Of a DNA stretch of 64,000 nt, positions 1 through 7,469 are shown piece after piece (positions within the stretch are counted from its first letter, which is position 1; every line of letters starts with the position of its first letter). The position numbers were made by a program, and so were the translations under genes. The DNA is from Mesorhizobium sp. M3A.F.Ca.ET.080.04.2.1 (GTDB lineage: Bacteria > Pseudomonadota > Alphaproteobacteria > Rhizobiales > Rhizobiaceae), in the NCBI RefSeq assembly GCF_003952525.1, contig NZ_CP034451.1, positions 62,001 through 126,000 on the forward strand, written 5' to 3'. The notes under the pieces are model-generated. The model saw only the letters and a list, made by a program, of their open reading frames with translations, did not search any database and was not told the origin of the DNA.

Positions 1-383
1 ACAGCTTTAATTGCGAAGCCGCCGAGTTGCTCGCGGGCGAAGCTGGTGAAATGCGAAAGATACCGCAATGCCGGTCTGGCGGAGTTGGGATGCAATCTCG
101 ATCTTTGACCTGGGTTCCGTTCGTTCAGCAATGCAAACATATACTCCTTTGCCATCAGACGCTCAGCGCCAGATTCAAAGATCGTGAAATCGAGGACGGA
201 GCCGACATTGGCCAAGCGTTTTTGTAGAATTGCCGGACGGATGTCCCAACAATCATCCGCAAATCGCGATAGCTTGTCAGGTTCAGCGTCCTTGCGCAGC
301 GGCATGGAAGACAGGACGACCTCATCGTCAGCGCGAAACTTGGAATGCGCGTGATGCTCGCTGTGGGATAGCGTTGCGTTCAT
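1..383 (-). CDS. Third tyrosine recombinase of a tandem trio (partial, runs off the left edge)
   Basis: The open frame starts at an ATG at 383 that overlaps the stop of the upstream recombinase (ATGA) and continues without a stop to the window edge, giving about 127 residues. The N-terminus (MNATLSHSEHHAH...) is followed by a helical stretch like the SAM-like core-binding domain of large phage-type integrases. The catalytic domain lies outside the window, so no catalytic residue can be checked. The call rests mainly on its place as the last member of a translationally coupled series with two recombinases. It could instead be a smaller accessory protein like TnpC of Tn554-type elements, but the visible part already exceeds that family's usual size. 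Confidence 0.6.
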   Translation of the reverse strand, partial: MNATLSHSEHHAHSKFRADDEVVLSSMPLRKDAEPDKLSRFADDCWDIRPAILQKRLANVGSVLDFTIFESGAERLMAKEYMFALLNERNPGQRSRLHPNSARPALRYLSHFTSFAREQLGGFAIKA

Positions 384-2209
384 GAGGCGAAGGCCTCCGG
401 CGGAAGGTAGAGAAGTCCGTTTCCAGCCGAGAGTGCCTTGTCCTCTGCCTGGCGGATGTCTTCATCTGGAAATGCCGGCAGTATCTGCTGGGTGATCCGA
501 TGATACGCACGGCCGAACCGACCTCGCCAACTACCGGCATCCATCATTCTACGCTGCTCGACCATGAATTTGGCGAAAGCGATCAGCGCCGGCAATTTGC
601 GGACCGTTATGACCGCGTTCTTGCATTCGAGGCAGCCCCAGAATGGGGTTGGGCAGGCCTGCCCGTCCGATCCAAAAGGGCTGGAATAGAACGCGCCGCA
701 ACTGGCGAGCCAAAGATCCTGATCCTGATCGCCGTTGAAAAATGGCGCCTTCTGCTCGGCCGAGCCCAGTGGCTCGGTAGCTTCGGCTCTATCACAGCAT
801 GCCCGCTCGGCGTCGGGTGGAAGGATAGTTGGATTTAGGGCGGAATCCAGCGCGTCGTTGAGGGCGTCGGCGATGGTCTGTTCGTGAACATGCCGCAGCG
901 CGGGGATATCGGCATAATGGTGCGCGGCTACGGCGACCGTGTGACCTACCGCAAAGTCGTCGAGCTGGCCGTGGGTTTTGATATACCGTTCGGCCTTGTG
1001 CGTCTTGCGAAGCCTCGAAAGCTCGAGATGGAGGGGGTTGCCGGCATCATCGACAAGGGAATGGCGTCGCACGAACGCGGCGAGATAGTTCCGGCTGATC
1101 TCGGTGGTCGCAAGACCGAGCCCATCCCAACGTGCCCAGAGGAGCGTTGTCCCAAGATGGCCTCTGGCACGCTCGGTCAGTGAGATTGCCAGACGGATGA
1201 GACTTCCTGGTGTGGAACTGCCTCCGTCACGGACACGTACCCGTTTCCATTCCGAACCCCGCGCCCGTCGTTTGAGGTACTCGATCTCGACATATCCTCG
1301 CGAGGGATTGCGCAAGCAATCAGCTTCAAGGTGCCTGACGCATTCGATCTCTATCCCGGTCTCCAACGACACGAGGACGATGAACGCGTAGTAGTCGTCG
1401 GTGGTCAGGTGGAATGCGCCATGGAGATAGTCGAGAGCGAGACTCGGCAACCGTTGATAGTATGCGCGTGATTTGAAACGCCGGAAAATCTGCCCCCCAG
1501 AATTTATCCATCCGTCCCGAATGATGACGTCCACGATCGCATCGTAAGAAGGGTGAAGTTCCGGGCGGACTTCCACGTCAGGTCGACGCTCAGGCCGTCC
1601 ATCGCCGACAACGATCCGATGTTTGGCTTCTGCAATCTGGCGCCGAGCCGCCGCACGGAGCGCAGTGGCAACAAATGGACTGTAGGCATCGCGTGGCCTG
1701 CTCGCATTGAACTTCCCACGGCCAAGCCATGCTATCCGCGTCATGACATCATGAGGAAGGCGCTCGGGGTCGGATTCCGCGACGAGGCGAAGTATGGCGA
1801 TCAGCGGGCTTATGATACGCCGCAGTGACGCTTGGCTAGGCGTCGCTTGCTCAAGCCAACCTTCGTAGCGATTTATGATCTTCACGCTCAGGTCATCGAT
1901 ACCGCTGAGCTGGATGCCACTGGCGTCGAGAAATACCCAAAAACGGCGCAGATCGAGAACTTTCGATTGCACCGTGCGCCATATCGGTGACGGTCCCATG
2001 CGGCGGAGAAGTTCCTGCAACCAGGGAACCACTTCGCTGACGAAGTCGGGAGATGACAAGGATGCAAAATCGATGTGATAGGTGCCGCCATCTTGAACGC
2101 GGACATCGAAACGAAGCGGATTGAGCGGCTGAACCTGGTCGATCGACAAAGCAAGGCTGCCAGTCATTTGCAGGTCGGGGAATGTCGCTCGATGACCTCC
2201 GCCGATCAT
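380..2209 (-). CDS. Tyrosine recombinase/integrase-like protein, middle member of trio, degenerate active site
   Basis: 609 residues if started at the ATG at 2209, which overlaps the stop of the upstream recombinase (ATGA). The N-terminal ~200 residues look like a core-binding domain. The C-terminal half has the layout of a tyrosine recombinase catalytic domain: VSLETGIEIECVRHLEADCLR where box I (TGLR-x-x-E) is expected, then RLRKTHKAERY, then a GHT...HHYAD segment with a candidate nucleophilic Tyr. The box I arginine appears replaced by glutamate and the H-x-x-R motif is not canonical. The enzyme may therefore act only together with its two partners, or follow a divergent subfamily pattern. 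A cysteine-rich tail (CPTPFWGCLECKNAV) resembles the C-terminal extension seen in large trio recombinases such as Tn554 TnpB. Confidence 0.75.
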   Translation of the reverse strand: MIGGGHRATFPDLQMTGSLALSIDQVQPLNPLRFDVRVQDGGTYHIDFASLSSPDFVSEVVPWLQELLRRMGPSPIWRTVQSKVLDLRRFWVFLDASGIQLSGIDDLSVKIINRYEGWLEQATPSQASLRRIISPLIAILRLVAESDPERLPHDVMTRIAWLGRGKFNASRPRDAYSPFVATALRAAARRQIAEAKHRIVVGDGRPERRPDVEVRPELHPSYDAIVDVIIRDGWINSGGQIFRRFKSRAYYQRLPSLALDYLHGAFHLTTDDYYAFIVLVSLETGIEIECVRHLEADCLRNPSRGYVEIEYLKRRARGSEWKRVRVRDGGSSTPGSLIRLAISLTERARGHLGTTLLWARWDGLGLATTEISRNYLAAFVRRHSLVDDAGNPLHLELSRLRKTHKAERYIKTHGQLDDFAVGHTVAVAAHHYADIPALRHVHEQTIADALNDALDSALNPTILPPDAERACCDRAEATEPLGSAEQKAPFFNGDQDQDLWLASCGAFYSSPFGSDGQACPTPFWGCLECKNAVITVRKLPALIAFAKFMVEQRRMMDAGSWRGRFGRAYHRITQQILPAFPDEDIRQAEDKALSAGNGLLYLPPEAFAS

Positions 2210-3660
2210 GCTGCGTGCTCGACAGCACTGACATCGAGTCCCCATTGCTCCACGGCAGCATCGATCAGCTCTTGGGTATCGTCGAGATGATCCAGGTAAA
2301 TGTAGGTACTCTCGATGCGGCTGTGGCCCATCAGCCGCTGTAGTTTGAGGAGAGGATCGCCGATCATGCGACGATAGGCAGGGCTCAATCGCCCCGCCCG
2401 TTCTTCAAGCATCCAACCGATCTGCTCGCGCAAAAGCAATGTGAGCATGTGGACCGCAAAACTATGACGCAACATGTGTGGCGTTACGTCGATGTCGATG
2501 CCGAAGCTTTGGCAGCGCTCGCTTGCGCGTCGGAACACCGCCTCCCATGTCTCTATGGGCATTGGCATTCCACCCTCGGTGAGCCACAAAGCCAGCGGCT
2601 CCATCGAGCCTTCGTGCAGCAGTCGCAACCGCTCGTCAGGCTTGACCTCATCAACCCGGATGACCCCACGCGGACCAGGGCTATCAAACCGAAGTGACTT
2701 CCGGTCCGCTCCTGTGACGACTAGCGGATTATCGATTCTACGCCACGATCTGCGCTGCCTGCATCTGGCAAATGAGTTCGCACGCTCAAGTTCGATGTAA
2801 TCCCGCAACCGCTTTACAAGACGCAGGGGAAGACGAACCTCGCGGCCCTTGTTCCCCTTGGCCGCGGCCGAAGCAAGCCGGAACGGAATGGAGCGATGGT
2901 TTGGAGGCTGGGAGACGGATGAAGGCAACTCTGGCGACAGCAGGGTCGCTCCCTCCTGCAATCTGAGCCCTGTCGTTACCAGAAGCTCGGCAAACAGGGA
3001 GTTGCGTTCACCGTTACGCCCGCGCCATGTCGGATCTTCCCTCCCATCGGGGAGCCGCCCGCGCAACCCAACGTCACGAAACAGGAGGAAACGGTCTAGC
3101 GAAACAAACCGTGTATTGCGATGCCGACCAGCCGCTTCTCGTGCCATGTTTGCAGCAACAGCCATGTTGCTTCCGTCCGATGTACGCACCCACACTTGGC
3201 GATATGTAAAGGGAGCCTTGGTGATCAGCCTCTCTTCGACGGCCCATCGGTAGAGCTTGTCGAGCGCTGCGACCCCGCGATTCCACGAGGAGGCCGAGAT
3301 GCGATGTGGTGGGGCCGATAACCGGCGCGCCTGATGGAACGCGGCTATGTCTTCACGATCGGCAGACCAGATCGACTTGCCATCGCGCCGTTCAGCCAGG
3401 AAACGCAACCAGACCACAATGTCGCGGGCATAGGCCCGAAGGCTGTTCAAAGATCGAACGCCCATCGTCGGGCAGGCCCGGAAGAACCGGTTCAGATCGT
3501 GATCGTAACTCCCGTCACAACCGAGGATGAATGGCATCCCGTCCACGAGGCCGAAGTGCTGCGCTACATCAACCACCTCTTCTGAAAGCTCGTGTATGAC
3601 GCCATCGACAACAGCGGAGCGGCGCAGCGCGCCAAGATCGGTGAAATAGAGCTGCGGCAT
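2206..3660 (-). CDS. Tyrosine recombinase, first member of trio
   Basis: 484 residues from the ATG at 3660, chosen because a GGAGAA ribosome-binding site lies just upstream; the frame stays open further upstream but that extension is not family-like. The catalytic residues are all visible: TTGLRLQEG (box I Arg), HMLRHSFAVH (H-x-x-R), LMGHSRIESTYIYL (His and Tyr nucleophile). The N-terminal part contains a core-binding domain (SLNSLRAYARDIVVWLRFLAERR). It opens a coupled three-gene operon with 4-bp overlaps. Trios of distinct tyrosine recombinases occur in RIT elements and in Tn554-like elements; the large second protein fits the latter better, but I cannot assign a family. The operon probably mobilises its own element. 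Confidence 0.88.
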   Translation of the reverse strand: MPQLYFTDLGALRRSAVVDGVIHELSEEVVDVAQHFGLVDGMPFILGCDGSYDHDLNRFFRACPTMGVRSLNSLRAYARDIVVWLRFLAERRDGKSIWSADREDIAAFHQARRLSAPPHRISASSWNRGVAALDKLYRWAVEERLITKAPFTYRQVWVRTSDGSNMAVAANMAREAAGRHRNTRFVSLDRFLLFRDVGLRGRLPDGREDPTWRGRNGERNSLFAELLVTTGLRLQEGATLLSPELPSSVSQPPNHRSIPFRLASAAAKGNKGREVRLPLRLVKRLRDYIELERANSFARCRQRRSWRRIDNPLVVTGADRKSLRFDSPGPRGVIRVDEVKPDERLRLLHEGSMEPLALWLTEGGMPMPIETWEAVFRRASERCQSFGIDIDVTPHMLRHSFAVHMLTLLLREQIGWMLEERAGRLSPAYRRMIGDPLLKLQRLMGHSRIESTYIYLDHLDDTQELIDAAVEQWGLDVSAVEHAA

Positions 3661-4342
3661 ACGTTCTCCACAACGGTGCGCCTTCGGCGCGAATCTTCTC
3701 TTTGAATGCGAGGGGTTCCCCTCGCGCTCTCCCGTTCGCCACGTGGCAGGGGTGCAGGACTTTGCCTGCACCCCATGAACAAGCTTGTCGTGCCGCCGCC
3801 GCGTCAAGCGTTGTCCTCGCTGCGCTGCGGGAACGCTTGACCCGGACGTCTGACGAGACCCACCGGGAATGTCGGTGAAGCGTCTCCATGGCTGATTCTG
3901 AGACGGGAACATAGAGTCGGGATAAGAGCACCGCATTGGGGTAGCCATGCTCAGAGAGCCATTGTTCGGCGGCGCCGCGGTGCGGCGCGAGATGAACGAG
4001 CTCGGCATGGTCGCCGGGTCGGTCGAAGACGCGCATAGCGCCGACCGGCGGGCGCTCGATGATTGCGAAGCACAGGCTGGAGCCGAGCGCGAAGGTCCGG
4101 TGGACGCGGATGGCGATGACGCCGCTGGCGCCGAAATCGGCCTCGTGCAGGGTGAAGCTCGCGGTGCCGGCCAGCATGCCGGCGTGGCGTCCGCCCTCCT
4201 TGCTGATCAGGCGACCCTGGCTGTTGTTGTTCTTCCAGGCGGAGAGCTTCCTGGAATGCCGTTCCGGCGGACGCGGCGTGCCGTCAGACCAGGCGATAAT
4301 CGCGCCGATGGGAGCGTGTTCGAAGATGGTGTGCGCGGACAT
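3569..4342 (-). CDS. Conserved plasmid protein of unknown function, 3' end probably rearranged
   Basis: The start is an ATG at 4342 with an AAGGAGG ribosome-binding site. The first ~137 residues (MSAHTIFEHAPIGAIIAWSD..., TASFTLHEADFG, HAELVHLA, AEQWLSEHGYPNAVLL) match a short conserved protein I recall from rhizobial plasmids and ICEs next to the large ParB-like gene. After NAVLL, near position 3930, the frame becomes Arg/Ala-rich and no longer resembles that protein. It also crosses the hairpin cluster and the start of the recombinase operon. My inference is that insertion of the recombinase element removed the native C-terminus and the present frame reads into element DNA. Function unknown. 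Confidence 0.6.
   Translation of the reverse strand: MSAHTIFEHAPIGAIIAWSDGTPRPPERHSRKLSAWKNNNSQGRLISKEGGRHAGMLAGTASFTLHEADFGASGVIAIRVHRTFALGSSLCFAIIERPPVGAMRVFDRPGDHAELVHLAPHRGAAEQWLSEHGYPNAVLLSRLYVPVSESAMETLHRHSRWVSSDVRVKRSRSAARTTLDAAAARQACSWGAGKVLHPCHVANGRARGEPLAFKEKIRAEGAPLWRTYAAALFHRSWRAAPLRCCRWRHTRAFRRGG
3708..3841. repeat. Cluster of three perfect inverted repeats upstream of the recombinase trio
   Basis: Three perfect palindromic hairpins lie in the non-coding stretch ahead of the first recombinase. They are GCGAGGGG-TT-CCCCTCGC at 3708-3725; ten-base arms GGGGTGCAGG / CCTGCACCCC with a 6-base loop at 3749-3774; and ten-base arms GTCAAGCGTT / AACGCTTGAC with a 19-base spacer at 3803-3841. 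They could be recombinase binding or crossover sites at the element end, or terminators/attenuators. None has a T tract that would make it a clear intrinsic terminator. Confidence 0.7.
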
Positions 4343-4427
4343 GATGTCCTCCTTGGGTGAAGCTGAAACGAAACCGCCGCCGGGATGACCGGCGGCGGCA
4401 AGACGTGGGAAGAATGGAAGCGACGTT

Positions 4428-6119
4428 CTACTCGGCCGCCTCGCGATACCCCTCGCTAGACTCGACCGTCGCGTTGCCTTTGGCTACCTGGTCATCGCCG
4501 GCGACACCCTCGGCGTCAGGCCCATCGTCATCCTCGACCTCGGTGACGGCGCTCTTGGCCAGCCATTCGGCAAGGCCGGCGCCGTTCGGCGCGAACAGCG
4601 CCGCGGGATGGATGAAGTGGCCCTCCTTGAAGTGCTCGACGAGAGCGGCCCGGGTGTCTCTGACCCGCGCCCGCGGCAGCACCGGAGTATCGGTGCACGA
4701 GGCCTCGAGCGCGGGACGTGACAGGCAGGAGAGGAAGTCCTCGGTACCCATGTTGGCGAGGAAGCCATCGGCGCCGATGGCAGAGCCGGCGACAATTCCC
4801 ACAATGCCCGACTTGCTGATGTTCTCTCGGCAAGAGAGCACATCGATCAGCACGCCGCGGGCAGCGATGCGCAGCGTGGCGGTGTCGAAGGCGAACTTGC
4901 CTTCGGCATCGAACAAGCCTGCAGCATGGCGACCGAAGCGGCCGCCGAAGCGGAAATCGCCGCCGGCCCCGGAATCGACGCGCACGTTCTGGCCGGCGAA
5001 CGCGATAACGAGCAGCGCCAGCAGCGTGTCGTCTTCGATGGGCGCACGCGACAGCGCTTCATGCAGGGCGTCGGTGCGCAGGTCGCCGATCATCTCAACC
5101 CCCTTGCGGGTGAGGTCGGGACGCGGCTTGGAGACGACGATCGACTCGTCGGCGCCACCGGGGTCTTCGGTGTCCTTGCTCTTCTTCTTTGCTTCGGGCA
5201 TGCGGAAGTGGACCGTCTTCACCTTGCCCTCGCGATCGAGATACATCGCGGTGTGGTCCGACTTCTTGGGCGTGCCGTAAACTTGGCTTGCCTTTGGCGG
5301 CAGCTTGACCTCGCCCCAGGTGTTCGTCTCGGTGATGACGCCCTTCTTGGGCAGGTTCTGCGTCATCCACTCCTGCTGGGCACCGAGGAAGGCGTCGACG
5401 TCCGTCGTGTAGCGGCTGTCCTGGTCGGCCGGCGCGAAAAGGTCCTCGATCCACGCAATGCCATAGGCCTCTCGCAGATCGTCGCCGAAGCTGGCGTCGC
5501 GCGCGTACATTCGGGTCTTGGCAAGGCCGTTGGCCACGGCCCACCACGAGACTTGGCGGTCGCCCTTGCTGGGCTTGTGCGCCTTCCAGACCTCCTTCTG
5601 CTCCTCCAACGAGGCGGCCGCGATCGTGCGGAGTTGGCGCTCGTCGGGCATGTCGCCCTTGGCCATATGGTCCAGCATCGCCGGCAGCACGTTGGCGAGC
5701 AGCCTCAGCTTCTTGATCTGGCGCACCGACTGGGCGAGTGCGATGCCGATCGCCTCCTCGGTCCAGCCGAGCGCGACGAGACGCTCGATAGCGCGCCACT
5801 GGTCGACGGGGTTGAGCTGCTCGTGCGCGATGGTCGTGACCAGCGAACGCATCGCGCCGCCATCCTCCGCCCGGGGAACGACCAGAACGGCGATCTCGTC
5901 CAGACCGGCGGCGATCGCCTGCTTGACGCGACGGTGGCCCTCGTCGATGACGAAGCCATTGCCGCCATCGGCCTCAGCGGCGACGACAGGCGGCTGCACG
6001 ATGCCGACAGCCTTGATCGTCGCCAGCAGCAGGGCGTCGGCTTGCGGGCTGGACTTGGAACGGCGCGCCTTGTCGGGATTGTCCTTGAGCGAGCGTGGAT
6101 CGACAAATTTCAGTTCCAT
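4428..6119 (-). CDS. Large ParB/RepB/Spo0J-like protein (plasmid accessory)
   Basis: 563 residues from the ATG at 6119, which has an AAAGGAG site 7 bases upstream; the open frame extends further but that part is low-complexity and off-family. The N-terminal ~110 residues form a ParB/Srx-like domain (MELKFVDPRSLKDNPDKARRS, IVQPPVV, VIDEGHRRVKQAIAAG), followed by a helix-turn-helix region (EEAIGIALAQSVRQIKKLRLLANVL). The long C-terminal region has no function I can assign. It is much bigger than a partition ParB and is not beside a parA gene. In rhizobial plasmids such proteins sit with methylase-helicase, RES/Xre and toprim genes, as here. Partitioning itself is covered by repAB at 54-56 kb. 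The role may be DNA binding or accessory maintenance. Confidence 0.85.
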   Translation of the reverse strand: MELKFVDPRSLKDNPDKARRSKSSPQADALLLATIKAVGIVQPPVVAAEADGGNGFVIDEGHRRVKQAIAAGLDEIAVLVVPRAEDGGAMRSLVTTIAHEQLNPVDQWRAIERLVALGWTEEAIGIALAQSVRQIKKLRLLANVLPAMLDHMAKGDMPDERQLRTIAAASLEEQKEVWKAHKPSKGDRQVSWWAVANGLAKTRMYARDASFGDDLREAYGIAWIEDLFAPADQDSRYTTDVDAFLGAQQEWMTQNLPKKGVITETNTWGEVKLPPKASQVYGTPKKSDHTAMYLDREGKVKTVHFRMPEAKKKSKDTEDPGGADESIVVSKPRPDLTRKGVEMIGDLRTDALHEALSRAPIEDDTLLALLVIAFAGQNVRVDSGAGGDFRFGGRFGRHAAGLFDAEGKFAFDTATLRIAARGVLIDVLSCRENISKSGIVGIVAGSAIGADGFLANMGTEDFLSCLSRPALEASCTDTPVLPRARVRDTRAALVEHFKEGHFIHPAALFAPNGAGLAEWLAKSAVTEVEDDDGPDAEGVAGDDQVAKGNATVESSEGYREAAE

Positions 6120-6611
6120 GGAGATGCTCCTTTGGGATTGCGGACACGGCCTTTTCACCGGTCCTTTTCTCGTCTTCTTCTCGAAGACATCCCCGGCCCG
6201 CGGAGCGGGCGGGCCGGTGCAATTGCGAACGAGCATCCCTGCCCGGCTAGCCAAGCGGGGCTTGTGAGCCCTGCGCAGGATGACGGGCCGGGATCGCGAC
6301 GGGAGCGATTGAGCGCCAGCGTCAGCGGTCCGCCCGATCTGCGAGCAGTCCTTCCTCTCTTCCCTCCATCCCTGACTTCCCCTCTGGAATGTCGCGCCAC
6401 AGGGCGACGCCGTCAGCCGACTTGCGACAGCGGGCGGGCTCGGCGCCGAAGCCATCGACATGGTTTCACGCACGCCTGCGGGGTCGCCCACGCATCCGTC
6501 GAGGTTTGGCCGCTCGAACGGCCATTGGGACGTGGAGACGCCCGATGGCCTTGAACGCCGCCGATCCTGACGCTATATTGCGTCATAATTGTTGGCAATG
6601 GAGGTGCTGCG
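6120..6611. other. Non-coding stretch with promoter/operator of the Xre-RES pair
   Basis: No convincing gene is visible in these ~490 bases; the open frames here are readthroughs of the flanking genes. Near the right end, 6569-6584 holds an inverted repeat GACGC-TATATT-GCGTC whose centre resembles a -10 box, about 28 bases before the antitoxin start. An autoregulatory operator for the Xre antitoxin would be expected here. A GGAGG ribosome-binding site precedes the ATG at 6612. Confidence 0.45.
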
Positions 6612-6962
6612 ATGGGTCTGGCACAATATGCGGATGACGGGTTGTTCGCGCCCAAGAAGATTGCGGACGCTTTCTGCACCACGAGCGAGGAGATCGCGCG
6701 TACCGCTGGTCTGGGGAAAGACGCGGTTCAGCGCCGGGAGCGGGTGCGTTCAGACAAGACGCAGCGCCGCCTGCGCGAGATGGTGGAGATCGTGAACAAG
6801 GTCGAGCCGCGATTTGGCTCAGCGCTCATGGCCTATGCCTGGTATCGCTCCGAGCCGCTGCCGGGATTTTCGGGGCGGACGGCCATGCAGCTCGTACGGG
6901 AGGGACGGGCCGATGAGGTCCTCGACTTTATCGACGCGGTCGATGCGGGGGTTTACGCCTGA
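6612..6962 (+). CDS. Xre-like antitoxin with MbcA/ParS toxin-binding domain
   Basis: 116 residues. It has a degenerate helix-turn-helix in the first half (TTSEEIARTAGLGKDAVQRRERV) and a C-terminal DUF2384-type toxin-binding domain (PRFGSALMAYAWYRSEPLPGFSGRTAMQLVREGRADEVLDFIDAV, quoted as separate motifs: WYRSEPLPGF and A-x-x-L-V-R-E-G-R). This is the antitoxin half of a type II RES/Xre system. It precedes and overlaps the RES toxin and should bind its own promoter, where the inverted repeat 6569-6584 is a candidate operator. Such pairs stabilise plasmids; here it sits inside the maintenance region. Confidence 0.9.
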   Translation: MGLAQYADDGLFAPKKIADAFCTTSEEIARTAGLGKDAVQRRERVRSDKTQRRLREMVEIVNKVEPRFGSALMAYAWYRSEPLPGFSGRTAMQLVREGRADEVLDFIDAVDAGVYA

Positions 6963-7468
6963 CCGTCGCCGCCGTCACCTATTCGGGCCGGCTCTACCGC
7001 GCCCTCAATCCAGTATATGCCCGCGAGCCTATGTCGGGACGCGGCGCCGAGCTCTATGGAGGTCGTTTCAACCCCAAAGGGATGCGGGCGCTCTATGCGT
7101 CGACTTCGATCCTGACGGCTTTGCGCGAAGCCAACCAGGTGGGCGACCTGCAGCCGACGACGCTGGTCGCCTATCGCGCCGAGATCGAGGCCGTCTTCGA
7201 TGCCGACGACGCCACTGCTCTTGCCGCAATGGGCCTCGATGCGGCGGCCCTCGCCGACCCGACATGGCGCGATCAGATGAGAGACCATGGCGAGGCGCAT
7301 ACACAGCGATTTGCCCGTGAGCTCGTCGCGCAAGGCTTCAATGGCCTGCTCGTGCAGAGCTTTGCCAAGGGGGCCGCAGTCGGCGACTTGAATCTCGTTC
7401 TATGGCAATGGGGTGACGCTGCCCCATGCCGGCTGGAGCTGATCGACGACGAGCACCGGCTCGGTTGA
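6959..7468 (+). CDS. RES-domain toxin (NAD-degrading family)
   Basis: RES-family residues start well upstream of the first ATG (7031): the in-frame peptide LTVAAVTYSGRLYRALNPVY precedes AREPMSGRGAELYGGRFNPKG. I therefore place the start at the CTG at 6959, which overlaps the antitoxin stop (CTGA), giving about 169 residues. An ATG start at 7031 would delete the first conserved Arg of the family (GRLYRAL). The R...E...S layout (family name RES) is present: GRLYRA, TALREANQVG, LLVQSFA. Family members degrade NAD+ and cause growth arrest, and are neutralised by the cognate Xre antitoxin. The gene ends 1 base before the stop of the convergent helicase gene. Confidence 0.85.
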   Translation: MTVAAVTYSGRLYRALNPVYAREPMSGRGAELYGGRFNPKGMRALYASTSILTALREANQVGDLQPTTLVAYRAEIEAVFDADDATALAAMGLDAAALADPTWRDQMRDHGEAHTQRFARELVAQGFNGLLVQSFAKGAAVGDLNLVLWQWGDAAPCRLELIDDEHRLG

Positions 7469-7469
7469 T

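Noticed and set aside
2206..4008. Recombinase starting at 4008 (600 residues)
   Set aside because: The first ~116 residues are low-complexity and run through the hairpin cluster; the ATG at 3660 has a good ribosome-binding site.
4926..6554. 542-codon open frame on the plus strand
   Set aside because: It is antisense to the ParB-like gene, with composition typical of a GC-rich shadow and no domain.
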